From an uncultured Bacillota bacterium (GTDB taxonomy: Bacteria; Bacillota; Clostridia; Oscillospirales; Oscillospiraceae), in contig CANPFP010000003.1 of NCBI GenBank assembly GCA_947573385.1, positions 1-58,948 of the forward strand: 58,948 bases of DNA. The letters run 5' to 3'. This document shows, in pieces, positions 1 to 9,061 of this stretch (within the stretch, counting starts at the first letter, position 1; every line of letters starts with the position of its first letter). A model generated the notes under the pieces. That model searched no databases. It saw only the letters and a list, made by a program, of their open reading frames with translations, and had not been told where the DNA came from. A program made the position numbers and the translations under genes.

Positions 1-47
1 ACAAAAACCTCTGCACCCTGGGGGCCGATATCCGGGAGATACCGTAG
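1..47 (+). CDS. murA: 3' end of probable MurA (partial)
   Basis: Reading from base 3, the frame ends ...NLCTLGADIREIP and then TAG at 45-47. UDP-GlcNAc 1-carboxyvinyltransferases commonly end in a segment like KLRALGADIERI, and murA often sits near ftsQ/ftsZ in Bacillota. Only about 14 residues are visible, so the call rests on this tail and the context. It would make the first committed peptidoglycan precursor in the cytoplasm. Any other protein ending in LGADI is possible. Confidence 0.45.
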   Translation, partial: KNLCTLGADIREIP

Positions 48-101
48 ACGCTTCGCGGCCGTTAAGATACCGTAGGGACGCTTCACGAAGCGTCCGCCCG
101 T
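43..101. repeat. REP-like palindrome after murA
   Basis: The segment GATACCGTAG occurs twice (38-47 and 66-75), and GGACGCTTCACGAAGCGTCC at 76-95 is a perfect 9-bp inverted repeat with a 2-base centre. It lacks a T-run, so it is not a clear rho-independent terminator. It resembles other TAGGG-led palindromes at 4003-4027, 12358-12380 and 51126-51197. Confidence 0.5.
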
Positions 102-144
102 AAACCGGGAGCAATCAGCCCAATTTCGTACCAAGGAGAGCACC

Positions 145-1011
145 ATGTCAAGACACAGCCGCAGCAGAACACGCAGGAGAAACAGAGGCCGGTTTGGGCC
201 GCTGTTCAAGCTGCTGTGTGTTGTGGGGGTGATCGTGGCCCTGACAGTGGGGGCCACGGTTTTCTTCCGGGTGGAGACGGTGACGGTAACCGGCAACCAG
301 CGCTACACCCAGGAGGAGATCGTCACCGCTTCAGGCATCCAGCTGGGCGACAACCTGTACAGTCTGAACAAGGTGCGCATCGGTCAAAATATCAGAACAA
401 CGCTGCCCTACATCGGGGAGCTGACCATCAACCGGGCGCTGCCAAGCACCATTTTAATTACCGTTACCGAGTGGGAAGCGGTAGCTCAGGTGGCCGTTCC
501 AGACCCGGCCCGGGTGGCCGGACTCCAGCAGGCAGCCGCTGAAGAGGCGGGGGATTCCTCCGAGGTGCCCACAGTAAACGTGGCCCAAGAGCCCTGGCTC
601 ATCAGCGTAAAGGGCAAGCTGCTGGAGCCCGCCCCGGCGGATTCGGCTGCCATTGTTGTAACCGGGCTGACTCTGTTGGAACCCCAGGCGGGCAGTATGC
701 TGAACATACCGGAGGAGGAGAAAACCCGGCTGGAAGCGCTCATCGGACTGCTGGAGGCCCTTGGGGAAGCGGGGATACAGTCCCAGATATCCGCAGTCCG
801 GCTGGAGTCCACCTATCTGATGGCGCGGTACGCCGGCCGCTTCGACGTAAAAATGGACCTGAATGCCGATTTTGCATATGATGTGCGGCTGATGCAGTCT
901 GTACGGCGGGAGATGGAGGGGAAAGATGGCGAAAACGCTTCCGGCTCTATGGATTTGACCCGGTCGCCGGTGGTCTACTCCCCGGCCCGGGACCGGCAGG
1001 ACATTCCATGA
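145..1011 (+). CDS. ftsQ: Cell division protein FtsQ/DivIB-like
   Basis: 288 residues. A very basic cytoplasmic N-terminus (residues 2-20, many R/S) leads into one membrane segment (about 22-41), followed by a FtsQ-type POTRA domain (about 42-112, with the VTVTGNQRYTQEEI start) and an extracytoplasmic beta-rich domain. This is the standard FtsQ/DivIB layout. The family links FtsL/FtsB to the divisome at the septum. The ATG follows GGAGAG at 135-140. ftsZ follows 146 bases downstream with its own promoter, as expected for a division cluster. The C-terminal 30 residues look disordered. Identification by domain layout is firm; sequence conservation in this family is low. Confidence 0.85.
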   Translation: MSRHSRSRTRRRNRGRFGPLFKLLCVVGVIVALTVGATVFFRVETVTVTGNQRYTQEEIVTASGIQLGDNLYSLNKVRIGQNIRTTLPYIGELTINRALPSTILITVTEWEAVAQVAVPDPARVAGLQQAAAEEAGDSSEVPTVNVAQEPWLISVKGKLLEPAPADSAAIVVTGLTLLEPQAGSMLNIPEEEKTRLEALIGLLEALGEAGIQSQISAVRLESTYLMARYAGRFDVKMDLNADFAYDVRLMQSVRREMEGKDGENASGSMDLTRSPVVYSPARDRQDIP

Positions 1012-1047
1012 AGATTTTGGAAACTTTGGTCGATTTGTGATTTCCTC

Positions 1048-1076
1048 TTGACCTGAGTTGGAAATTGGGATACAAT
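1048..1076 (+). promoter_or_regulatory. Sigma-A type promoter of ftsZ
   Basis: TTGACC (1048-1053), 17-base spacer, TACAAT (1071-1076), 82 bases upstream of the ftsZ start codon. It lets ftsZ be transcribed apart from ftsQ. Confidence 0.65.
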
Positions 1077-1157
1077 ACAACGTGATTATGTTTAAAAATC
1101 TGGGACCACCCCACAGAGCTCCGTATGCGGGACCCCGTGATACATAGGAGGAAAACA

Positions 1158-2306
<1,149 letters not shown>

Positions 2307-2310
2307 GGAA

Positions 2311-2336
2311 AGGCCGCCCGACGGGCGGCCTTTTTC
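2311..2336 (+). terminator. ftsZ rho-independent terminator
   Basis: GGCCGCCC (2312-2319), three-base loop, GGGCGGCC (2323-2330), then TTTTT. It sits 4 bases after the ftsZ stop and abuts the end of the convergent lrgB gene, so it may act for both. Confidence 0.9.
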
Positions 2337-3016
2337 TATAAAAACAGAGCCAAAACCGAGGTGATGATTCCACACACGCAGATGGCGATGGAGCTCATTG
2401 CCCCCTGAACGGAGCCAATCTCCATGGCCCGGGTGGTGCCCAGGGCGTGGCTGCACGCCCCGATGGCCAGCCCCTCGGCCACCGGCTCGGTGATGCGGAA
2501 TACCTTGGCAAACAGGGGGGCGAACACCGCCCCGGTGATACCGGCCACCATCACGGCGGCGGCGGCGATGCCGGCAACGCCCCCGTGGCTCTCAGCGATG
2601 CCCATAGCGATGGCAGTGGTGACACTTTTAGGCAGGAGGGAGGAGGTAAGCGCTTCCTCCACATGGAACACCTTACACAGGGCCAGAATACTGCCCACGC
2701 TGGTGAGACTGCCCACCAGACAGCCAGCCAGCACGGGGAGGAAATGCTCCTTCAAAATCGCCCGCTGGTTATAGATGTTCAGGGCCAGCACAGCAGTGAC
2801 GGGCCCCAGCATAAGCTGAATAAAGCTGCCGCCAACGGAGTAGGTCTCATAGGGGATGCGGAGAAGGGACAGCACCGCAATGACCAGAGCCACAGCGATA
2901 AGCAGGGGGTTGCACAGCAGCAGCCCCGTCTTTTTTTGCAGCCAGCAGCCGGCGCACCAGGCGGCGGCGGTGAGCGTCAGGCCGAAGAAGGGGGAGCTGA
3001 GAACCGCGTCAGCCAT
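2336..3016 (-). CDS. lrgB: LrgB/CidB family membrane protein
   Basis: 226 residues, six to seven hydrophobic segments. The conserved LrgB core is visible: LLPKSVTTAIAMGIAESHGG, GITGAVFAPLF, and the C-terminal ACSHALGTTRA. The family works with LrgA/CidA in the cytoplasmic membrane; proposed roles are control of murein hydrolase activity and, in several species, pyruvate or glycolate transport. The start ATG overlaps the lrgA stop by 8 bases, so the two are translated as a pair. The gene runs convergent to ftsZ. Function here (lysis control versus organic acid export) cannot be decided from sequence. Confidence 0.93.
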   Translation of the reverse strand: MADAVLSSPFFGLTLTAAAWCAGCWLQKKTGLLLCNPLLIAVALVIAVLSLLRIPYETYSVGGSFIQLMLGPVTAVLALNIYNQRAILKEHFLPVLAGCLVGSLTSVGSILALCKVFHVEEALTSSLLPKSVTTAIAMGIAESHGGVAGIAAAAVMVAGITGAVFAPLFAKVFRITEPVAEGLAIGACSHALGTTRAMEIGSVQGAMSSIAICVCGIITSVLALFL

Positions 3017-3389
3017 TGGTGCCGCCCCCCTTTCGCCGGGCGTGCCGGATCATCCACTGGACGGACCAGGCGGTGCACAGATAGACCAGGGGGGTGGTGA
3101 GGAAGCTGATGAGCAGAAAGGGGGCCAGCTGCCGCAGGATGGCCGGCGCGTGCTCCATCACCCCCACGCAGGAGGGAAGGAAGAAGAAGGCCATATTTGC
3201 CACCAGAAAGCCGCTGAAGCGTTGAATGTGCTCCGGCTTGAGGATTTTGGCAAAGAGCAGCAGGGCCAGCAGCACCAACGCGATGACGCTGGCCGGAAAG
3301 GCCACCGGAATCAGAGCAGATATGCCCTCAGAAACCAGACATATGCCGCAGATAATGGCAATTTCCGCCATAATGTTCAATGAAATCAC
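3009..3389 (-). CDS. lrgA: LrgA/CidA family holin-like protein
   Basis: About 120-126 residues with four predicted membrane helices and a basic C-terminal tail (HARRKGG), the usual LrgA/CidA layout including the ISALIPVAFPASVIALVLL segment. Three starts are possible: GTG at 3389, which overlaps the upstream regulator stop as GTGA; TTG at 3380, five bases after AGGTGA; and ATG at 3371. The GTGA overlap suggests translational coupling, while the spacing favours TTG. It lies between an HTH regulator and lrgB on the same strand, forming a three-gene operon. Confidence 0.9.
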   Translation of the reverse strand: MISLNIMAEIAIICGICLVSEGISALIPVAFPASVIALVLLALLLFAKILKPEHIQRFSGFLVANMAFFFLPSCVGVMEHAPAILRQLAPFLLISFLTTPLVYLCTAWSVQWMIRHARRKGGGTNG

Positions 3390-3601
3390 CTCTCCCGCTT
3401 TTCCGACCGCCCCACCAGGTAGTCCAGGGACACGTCGTAAAAATCCGCAATCTGGACCAGCACGGAGACGTCAGGCTCCCGTTCTTTTTTTTCGTAGCGG
3501 CGGTAGGTACTGAATGGAATGCCCATTCCCTCTGCGGCGAGCAGCTGGGTTAAATTTCGTTCCTTACGCAGAGAATATAGTCTTTCTGATAATTTTGTCA
3601 T
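3386..3601 (-). CDS. XRE-type HTH transcriptional regulator
   Basis: 71 residues, essentially one helix-turn-helix domain of the Cro/CI type (LSERLYSLRKERNLTQ ... STYRRYEKKEREPDVSVLVQIADFYDVSLDYLVGR). The ATG at 3601 has GAGGA nine bases upstream; the ATG at 3610 has no room for a ribosome binding site. It is the first gene of the xre-lrgA-lrgB operon, overlaps lrgA, and faces a divergent small gene across about 90 bases, so it is likely an autoregulator of both promoters. The turn of the HTH reads LLAAEGMGIPFST, slightly atypical (L for the usual ELA). Confidence 0.9.
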   Translation of the reverse strand: MTKLSERLYSLRKERNLTQLLAAEGMGIPFSTYRRYEKKEREPDVSVLVQIADFYDVSLDYLVGRSEKRER

Positions 3602-3616
3602 TTTTACCATTTCCTC

Positions 3617-3645
3617 TTGACAGGCCTGTTTGGAGTAATTATAAT
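3617..3645 (+). promoter_or_regulatory. Consensus sigma-A promoter of the small gene
   Basis: TTGACA (3617-3622), exactly 17 bases, TATAAT (3640-3645): a perfect consensus on the + strand upstream of the gene at 3693. Such a strong promoter is likely held down by a repressor. On the opposite strand ATTATA at 3638-3643 also reads TATAAT, so a divergent promoter for the regulator may overlap it. Confidence 0.85.
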
Positions 3646-3692
3646 AGGGGCAGAAATAATCCGAATAGAGTAATCTGAACGGAGTGATTAGA
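3633..3692. promoter_or_regulatory. Three related direct repeats, possible operator
   Basis: Copies GAGTAATTATAA (from 3633), GAGTAATCTGAA (from 3668) and GAGTGATTAGAA (from 3681) follow the pattern GAGTRATnnnAA. They cover the -10 region and leader between the divergent HTH gene and the small gene. Placement suits binding sites of the XRE regulator; this is inference. Confidence 0.45.
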
Positions 3693-3956
3693 ATGGATGA
3701 CCTGACCCAATACCTGTACGAGTTTCTAATGGAGCGGTGCATGAGGGACCTGCGGGAAGATGCGGAATATAACGCGTGCATTTCCGCCGTGCTGCAGCAG
3801 GAGGAGCAGGTAAGGGCCGGTTTAAACCCGGAGCAGCAGAGCCAGCTGGACCGCTTCATCGACCAGATTCTGGAGCAGGAGTACCTGGAAAGGGAGCACC
3901 AGTTCCGTGCGGCGCTGGGTCTTGTCCGGGAACTGAACGCCCTGGTGCGGGCGTAA
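3693..3956 (+). CDS. Small acidic helical protein, unknown function
   Basis: 87 residues from the ATG eight bases after GGAG (3681-3684); an in-frame GTG at 3684 lies inside that site. The protein is predicted almost wholly alpha-helical and soluble, with no signal peptide and a Glu/Gln-rich middle (LQQEEQVRAGLNPEQQSQLDRFIDQILEQEY split over several helices). It resembles the small DUF6809-like proteins common in Clostridia, but I do not recognise it with certainty. It has a consensus promoter and lies divergent from an XRE-lrgAB operon, so it may be part of the same regulon. No catalytic motif is visible. Confidence 0.7.
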   Translation: MDDLTQYLYEFLMERCMRDLREDAEYNACISAVLQQEEQVRAGLNPEQQSQLDRFIDQILEQEYLEREHQFRAALGLVRELNALVRA

Positions 3957-3958
3957 AG

Positions 3959-3994
3959 CCCCCCTTGCCAAAGGGGGGTGCCCCCGAAGGGGGC
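3959..3994. repeat. Paired GC hairpins
   Basis: CCCCCCTT (3959-3966) pairs with AAGGGGGG (3971-3978), followed at once by GCCCCC/GGGGGC (3980-3994). No T-run follows. A similar palindrome, GCCCCCTT/AAGGGGGC, lies at 5358-5377, so trmFO is flanked by two related hairpins. Confidence 0.55.
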
Positions 3995-4024
3995 GGGGGG
4001 ATTCCGGTCGGACAATGTCCGCCC

Positions 4025-5332
4025 CTACACGCCCAAATCCAGCCCTGCCAGCGTCTCCAGCGCCCGCTGAGAGATGGCGGCGTTTTTATTCCGCTTTCCC
4101 TTCACCCGGTAGCCCAGCTGAGGAATCAGGCCGAAATTCACATTCATCGGCTGAAAATTCACCACGCTTTGGTCGCTGATGTAGAGGGCCATCGCCCCCA
4201 TGGCGGTTTCCCTGGGGAAGTCGATGGGCGCCTTTCCCTCCAGCCGCCGGGCCAGCTCCAGCGCGGCCAAGCACCCGGACGCGGTGGACTCCACATAGCC
4301 CTCCACCCCGGTAATCTGCCCGGCGAACATCAGCCGTTCATTCCCCCGTACCCGGTAGTACCGGTCCAGCAGCCGTGGGGAGTCCAGAAAGGTATTCCGG
4401 TGCATCACGCCGTAGCGGACATACTCCGCGTTTTTCAGGGCGGGGATCATGGAGAAAACCCGCTTTTGTTCAGGAAAGCGCAGGTGGGTTTGAAAGCCCA
4501 CTATGTTGTAGATGGACCCCTGGGCGTTATCCTTGCGCAGCTGAACCACGGCGAAGGGCTCCCGGCCCGTTTTGGGGTCCTTCAGCCCCACCGGCTTCAG
4601 CGGCCCATAGCACAGGGTGTCCCGCCCCCGCCGGGCCATCACCTCCACCGGCATACAGCCCTCAAACACCCCCGCGTCCTCAAACCCGTGGACCTCCGCC
4701 TCCTGGGCCTGGGTCAGCTCCGTCCAGAATACGTCGTACTCCTCCCGGGAGAGGGGACAGTTGATATAGTCCGGTGTCCCCCGGTCATACCGGGAAGCGA
4801 ACCAGGCGCTGTCCATGTCGATGCTGTCGAAGGTGACCAGGGGGGCGGCGGCGTCGAAAAAGTTCAGATATTTGCTGTCGGGGAAGAGCGCCCCGATCTT
4901 TTTCGACAGGGTCTCCGAGGTCAGCGGTCCGGTGGCAATAATGACGTTGCCCTCCTCCGGAATTTCGGTAACCTCCCCCTCCGCCACGGTGATGTTGGGG
5001 TGGTTTTTAATTTTCTCCGTAATGGCGGCGGCAAAGGCGTGGCGGTCCACCGCCAGAGCGCCCCCCGCCTCCACCCGGTGGGCATCGGCGCAGGTCATGA
5101 TAAGGGACCCGCACCGCCGCAGCTCCTCCTTGAGCAGCCCCACGGCGTTCTCCAGCTGATCAGAACGCAGGGAGTTGGAGCATACCAGCTCCCCAAAATA
5201 CTCCGTATGGTGGGCGGGGGACATCTTTGCCGGCTTCATCTCCCGCAGCTCCACGGGAATCCCCCGCTGTGCCAGCTGCCAGGCCGCTTCGCTCCCCGCC
5301 AACCCCGCGCCGATGACGATTACCTTTTCCAT
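4025..5332 (-). CDS. trmFO: tRNA m5U54 methyltransferase TrmFO
   Basis: 435 residues, the normal family length. It makes 5-methyluridine at tRNA position 54 using methylene-tetrahydrofolate and reduced FAD. Seen: the FAD dinucleotide motif GAGLAGSEAAWQLAQRG near the N-terminus, LRSDQLENAVGLLKEELR, and the C-terminal family segments AGQITGVEGYVESTASG and MNVNFGLIPQL. The ATG at 5332 follows GAAAGAGAG at the right distance; upstream in-frame codons are not supported. Its TAG stop is the first triplet of a TAGGGGCGGAC palindrome. In many Bacillota trmFO sits next to topA and dprA; here these lie about 6 kb away on the other strand. Confidence 0.97.
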   Translation of the reverse strand: MEKVIVIGAGLAGSEAAWQLAQRGIPVELREMKPAKMSPAHHTEYFGELVCSNSLRSDQLENAVGLLKEELRRCGSLIMTCADAHRVEAGGALAVDRHAFAAAITEKIKNHPNITVAEGEVTEIPEEGNVIIATGPLTSETLSKKIGALFPDSKYLNFFDAAAPLVTFDSIDMDSAWFASRYDRGTPDYINCPLSREEYDVFWTELTQAQEAEVHGFEDAGVFEGCMPVEVMARRGRDTLCYGPLKPVGLKDPKTGREPFAVVQLRKDNAQGSIYNIVGFQTHLRFPEQKRVFSMIPALKNAEYVRYGVMHRNTFLDSPRLLDRYYRVRGNERLMFAGQITGVEGYVESTASGCLAALELARRLEGKAPIDFPRETAMGAMALYISDQSVVNFQPMNVNFGLIPQLGYRVKGKRNKNAAISQRALETLAGLDLGV

Positions 5333-5357
5333 AACATGCTCTCTTTCCAAAGTGTTA

Positions 5358-5383
5358 GCCCCCTTTCGCAAGGGGGCTTTTTT
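5358..5383 (+). repeat. Terminator-like hairpin between lysA and trmFO
   Basis: GCCCCCTT (5358-5365), short loop, AAGGGGGC (5370-5377), then six T on the + strand. No + strand gene reads into it from nearby, so its role is unclear; for the - strand lysA-trmFO transcript it is an intercistronic hairpin. Confidence 0.5.
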
Positions 5384-5406
5384 CCCAAACCAGGGGGCGG
5401 AGTGGG

Positions 5407-6666
5407 TCAGTTCCAGATCGCAGTGGCGAAATAGTCCTCCGGGGTCTCGGCCCGGCGGATCAGACGGGTGGAGCCGTCCTCACACAGCAGCACCTCGGCG
5501 GAGCGCAGCCGGCCGTTGTACTGGTAGCCCATGGCGTGGCCGTGGGCCCCGGTGTCGTGAATCACCAGCAGGTCGCCAATTTGAATTTCGGGCAGCATCC
5601 GGTCCACGGCGAACTTGTCGGAATTTTCGCACAGGGAGCCGGTGACATCGTACATGCAGCCGCAGGGGGCGTCCTCCTTGCCCATAACGGTGATGTGGTG
5701 GTAGGCCCCGTAGATGGCGGGGCGCATCAGGTTGGCGGCGCAGGCGTCCACGCCGATATACTCCTTGTGGGTGTGCTTCTGGTGGAGCACTTTCGTCACC
5801 AGATGGCCGTAAGGGGCCAGCATGAAACGGCCCAGCTCGGTGCACAGGGAGACGTCGCCCATGCCGGCGGGGACGAGAATCTCCTCATAGGCCCTGCGCA
5901 CGCCCTCGCCAATCACGGCAATGTCGTTGGCGGGCTGGTCGGGGCGGTAGGGCACCCCCACCCCGCCGGACAGGTTAATGAAGGTGATATGCGCCCCCGT
6001 CTCGTTTTTCAGCTCCACGGCGGTTTGGAACAGAATGGCGGCCAGGGCGGGGTAGTAGTCGTTGGACAGGGTGTTGGAGGCCAGGAAGGCGTGGATGCCG
6101 AACTCCTCCGCCCCCAGCTCCCTCAGCCGGCGGAAGGCCTCGGTCATCTGGGGCCGGGTGAGGCCGTACTTGGCATCCCCCGGGTTGTCCATCACCTGAA
6201 AGCCCTCCTCGCTCTCCCCCAGGGTGAAGGTGCCGCCGGGGTTGAAACGGCAGGAGATTTTTTTGGGGATGCGGCCGATGGTCCTCTGCAAAAAGTCGAT
6301 GTGGGTGATGTCGTCCAGGTTGATGGTGGCGCCCAGCCGGTCGGCCAGGACGAACTCCTCGGCGGGGGTGTCGTTGGAGGAGAACATGATCTCCCCGCCC
6401 TTGAACCCGCAGCGGTCAGACATCATCAGCTCGGTGAGGGAGGAACAGTCCACGCCGCAGCCCTCCTCGTGGAGGAGCTTCAAAATCTGGGGGTTGGGGG
6501 TGGCTTTTACGGCGAAATACTCTTTAAACCCCGGGTTCCACGAAAAGGCCTGGTTCAGGGCCCGGGCGTTGGCCCGGATGCCGTGCTCGTCGTAGAGGTG
6601 GAAGGGGGTGGGGTAGTCCTTCACGATCTCCTGGAGCTGCTCCAGGGAGACAAAAGGCTTTTTCAT
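5407..6666 (-). CDS. lysA: Diaminopimelate decarboxylase (LysA-like)
   Basis: 419 residues, fold type III PLP enzyme expected to turn meso-diaminopimelate into lysine. Seen: the PLP lysine in EYFAVKATPNP (K54), CSSLTELMMS, ISCRFNPGGTF, LSGGVGVPYRP, TELGRF, the substrate-contacting CENSDKF and the C-terminal HDTGAHGHAMGYQYNGRLR. The family motifs are divergent from the E. coli type (LASNTLSN in place of HIGSQ), as in a clostridial LysA branch; another D-amino-acid or diamino decarboxylase specificity is possible. Start: ATG with AAAGGAG 12 bases upstream. A TTGACA-17-TAGACT promoter drives it, back to back with glnA. dapF lies 1.5 kb downstream of glnA, supporting a lysine role. Confidence 0.88.
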   Translation of the reverse strand: MKKPFVSLEQLQEIVKDYPTPFHLYDEHGIRANARALNQAFSWNPGFKEYFAVKATPNPQILKLLHEEGCGVDCSSLTELMMSDRCGFKGGEIMFSSNDTPAEEFVLADRLGATINLDDITHIDFLQRTIGRIPKKISCRFNPGGTFTLGESEEGFQVMDNPGDAKYGLTRPQMTEAFRRLRELGAEEFGIHAFLASNTLSNDYYPALAAILFQTAVELKNETGAHITFINLSGGVGVPYRPDQPANDIAVIGEGVRRAYEEILVPAGMGDVSLCTELGRFMLAPYGHLVTKVLHQKHTHKEYIGVDACAANLMRPAIYGAYHHITVMGKEDAPCGCMYDVTGSLCENSDKFAVDRMLPEIQIGDLLVIHDTGAHGHAMGYQYNGRLRSAEVLLCEDGSTRLIRRAETPEDYFATAIWN

Positions 6667-6706
6667 AGGTGCGGTCAGCTCCTTTTCTGTATATAAGGCA
6701 AGAGAC

Positions 6707-6735
6707 AGTCTATCGAATTTATGCCGATTTGTCAA
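6707..6735 (-). promoter_or_regulatory. lysA promoter
   Basis: On the - strand TTGACA (6735-6730), 17 bases, TAGACT (6712-6707), about 41 bases before the lysA start. Its -35 box lies only nine bases from the -35 box of the divergent glnA promoter. Confidence 0.7.
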
Positions 6736-6744
6736 TAAAATTCC

Positions 6745-6774
6745 TTGACAATACCGGTGCCGGAGTGCGATACT
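6745..6774 (+). promoter_or_regulatory. glnA promoter
   Basis: TTGACA (6745-6750), 18 bases, GATACT (6769-6774), 35 bases before the glnA ATG. Divergent and back to back with the lysA promoter. Confidence 0.6.
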
Positions 6775-6809
6775 ATTACCCGAAATCAGGAAAGAGAGGA
6801 TTTTTGCTT

Positions 6810-8141
6810 ATGGCCTACTCCAAGGAAGACATTATCCGCATTGTCCGCGAGAATGATATTGAGTTTATCCGTATGCAGTTCACCGATATTTTCGGCCAGA
6901 TGAAAAACGTGGCCATCACCGCCTCCCAGGTGGAGAAGGCGGTGAACAACCAGATCATGTTCGACGGCTCCTCCATCGAGGGATTTACCCGCATCCACGA
7001 GTCGGACCAGTGTCTCTACCCCGACCTGAACAGCTTTGTGATTGTTCCCGAGAAGGTGGCCGGGGGGAAGGTGGCCCGGATGTTCTGCGACGTGTACAAC
7101 ACCGACGGCACCCCCTTCGTGGGCGATCCCCGGGGCGTGCTGCGCCGGGTGCTCCGCCGGGCGGAGAGCATGGGCTTCGACGTGTTCAACATCGGGCCCG
7201 AGCTGGAGTTCTTCCTCTTTGAGACCGACGAGGACGGCCGGGCCACCACCCGGACCAAGGACGAGGCCGCCTACTTCGACCTGGGCCCCCTGGACCACGG
7301 CGAGTCCACCCGGCAGGAGATCTGCCTGAATCTGGAGAAGATGGGCTTTGAGATTGAGGCCAGCCACCACGAGTGCGCCGTGGCCCAGCACGAAATTGAC
7401 TTCAAGTATAACGACGCCCTGGAGGGTGCCGACAAGATTATGACCTTTAAGCTGGTGGCCAAGAGCATCGCCCAGAAGAACCACCTCCACGCCACCTTCA
7501 TGCCCAAGCCCATCTACGACATCGCCGGCAACGGGATGCACCTGAATATGTCCCTGTTCAAGGACGGGAAGAACGTCTTCCACGACCCCAGCGGGGAGCG
7601 GGGGCTGTCCAAGACGGCCTACTCCTTTATCGCCGGCCTGCTGGACCATGTGCAGGGCTTTACAGCGGTGACCAATCCCTTGGTCAACTCCTACAAGCGG
7701 CTGGGCGCGGGCCATGAGGCCCCCCGCTACCGGGCCTGGTCGGCCTCCAACCGGTCGGCCCTCATCCGCATCCCCGCCGCCCGGGGTCAGGCCACCCGGG
7801 TGGAGCTGCGCTCCCCCGACCCCGCCTGCAACCCCTATCTGGCCGTGGCCGTCTGTCTGGCCGCCGGCCTGGATGGCATCGCCCGGGGCCTTACTCCGCC
7901 CCCGGAGATTACCGGCGATATCTACGCCATGGACGACGCTACCCGGAAGGCCCACAGCATCCACACCCTGCCCGATACCCTGAAGGAGGCCCTGGAGGAG
8001 CTGGAGAAGGACGCCCTTATCCTGGATGTACTGGGCCAGCACGTGGCTGAGCACTACATCAAGGGCAAAATGCGGGAGTGGGACGAGTATCAGACCCGGG
8101 TGTCCAGCTGGGAGCTGGAGAAGTATCTGGTAATTTATTGA
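6810..8141 (+). CDS. glnA: Glutamine synthetase, type I
   Basis: 443 residues, the length of the Bacillus-type GSI-alpha enzymes; makes glutamine from glutamate, ammonia and ATP as a cytoplasmic dodecamer. Seen: the N-terminal beta-grasp domain with FDGSSIEGF, GPELEFFLF, the ATP-binding GNGMHLNMSLF, NPLVNSYKRLGAGHEAP, the glutamate flap region and ELRSPDPACNPYLA. The ATG at 6810 follows AAAGAGAGG; the upstream in-frame ATG at 6669 lies within the lysA start. No glnR gene is adjacent. A perfect terminator follows. GSI-alpha enzymes are usually controlled by feedback and GlnR rather than by adenylylation. Confidence 0.97.
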   Translation: MAYSKEDIIRIVRENDIEFIRMQFTDIFGQMKNVAITASQVEKAVNNQIMFDGSSIEGFTRIHESDQCLYPDLNSFVIVPEKVAGGKVARMFCDVYNTDGTPFVGDPRGVLRRVLRRAESMGFDVFNIGPELEFFLFETDEDGRATTRTKDEAAYFDLGPLDHGESTRQEICLNLEKMGFEIEASHHECAVAQHEIDFKYNDALEGADKIMTFKLVAKSIAQKNHLHATFMPKPIYDIAGNGMHLNMSLFKDGKNVFHDPSGERGLSKTAYSFIAGLLDHVQGFTAVTNPLVNSYKRLGAGHEAPRYRAWSASNRSALIRIPAARGQATRVELRSPDPACNPYLAVAVCLAAGLDGIARGLTPPPEITGDIYAMDDATRKAHSIHTLPDTLKEALEELEKDALILDVLGQHVAEHYIKGKMREWDEYQTRVSSWELEKYLVIY

Positions 8142-8147
8142 TTCCTC

Positions 8148-8181
8148 ACCGGGGACGGTTTCGGCTGTCCCCGGTCTTTCT
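8148..8181 (+). terminator. glnA terminator
   Basis: ACCGGGGAC (8148-8156) pairs perfectly with GTCCCCGGT (8167-8175), followed by CTTTCT. Confidence 0.85.
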
Positions 8182-8225
8182 ATAGACGTACACGCATAGG
8201 CTGGCTCCGAAAGGGGGAATTACCT

Positions 8226-9011
8226 ATGCGCTTTACCAAAATGGAAGGACTGGGAAACGACTACATCTACCTCAACTGTCTGGATGAGCTTCCGGAGAAT
8301 CTGCCCGGGCTGGCCGTCCGGCTGTCTGACCGGCACTTTGGTGTGGGGGCCGACGGAATCATCTGCATCAAACCGGGCCGGACCGGCGACTTCACCATGG
8401 AGATGTACAACGCCGACGGCAGCCGGGGGACCATGTGCGGCAACGGTATCCGCTGTGTGGGCAAGTACGTCTACGACAAGGGGCTCACCCGGAAGACCTG
8501 TCTCGCCATCGACACCGGGGCCGGGCCCCGGCGGCTGGAGCTCCATGTTGCGGACGGGGCGGTGGACGCGGTGACGGTGGACATGGGGACGGCCCGGGTG
8601 GGCCGCGCCGTCACACTGGAGACGGCCGGGGAGACCTTTACCGTGATCCCCGTGGAGGTGGGCAACCCCCATGGGGTGATCTTCTGCGAGGACCCCGGCG
8701 CGGTGGAGCTGGAGCGGCTGGGGCCCGCCCTGGAGCGCCACCCCGCCCTGGGCGGGCGGCGGAACATCGAATTTATCTCCTGCCCCGACCGGGAACACCT
8801 GACCGTCCGGGTTTGGGAGCGGGGCAGCGGGATTACCCTGGCCTGCGGCACCGGGGCCTGCGCCTGCTTCGCCGCCGCAATGGGGGAAAACCGCTGCGGC
8901 ACAAGGGTGGAAGCCGCTCTGCCCGGGGGCGTCCTCACCCTGGAGCGGCGGGGGGAGAGCCTTTTTATGACCGGCCCGGCCCGGACGGTTTTCGAGGGGG
9001 AGGTTTTGTAG
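8226..9011 (+). CDS. dapF: Diaminopimelate epimerase DapF
   Basis: 261 residues. Interconverts LL- and meso-diaminopimelate for lysine and peptidoglycan synthesis. Both catalytic cysteines are present: C71 in MCGNGIRC and C207 in ACGTGACA. The N-terminal MRFTKMEGLGNDYIY is typical. The ATG at 8226 has GGGGGAA just upstream. It is separated from glnA by a terminator and followed by a promoter for the next gene, so it is probably monocistronic. The TAG stop starts a TAGGGGAC sequence like those at other gene ends in this window. Confidence 0.97.
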   Translation: MRFTKMEGLGNDYIYLNCLDELPENLPGLAVRLSDRHFGVGADGIICIKPGRTGDFTMEMYNADGSRGTMCGNGIRCVGKYVYDKGLTRKTCLAIDTGAGPRRLELHVADGAVDAVTVDMGTARVGRAVTLETAGETFTVIPVEVGNPHGVIFCEDPGAVELERLGPALERHPALGGRRNIEFISCPDREHLTVRVWERGSGITLACGTGACACFAAAMGENRCGTRVEAALPGGVLTLERRGESLFMTGPARTVFEGEVL

Positions 9012-9061
9012 GGGACAGTCTCCACGCCGCCCCGCTCCATCAATTCGACAAAAAACTTTCC

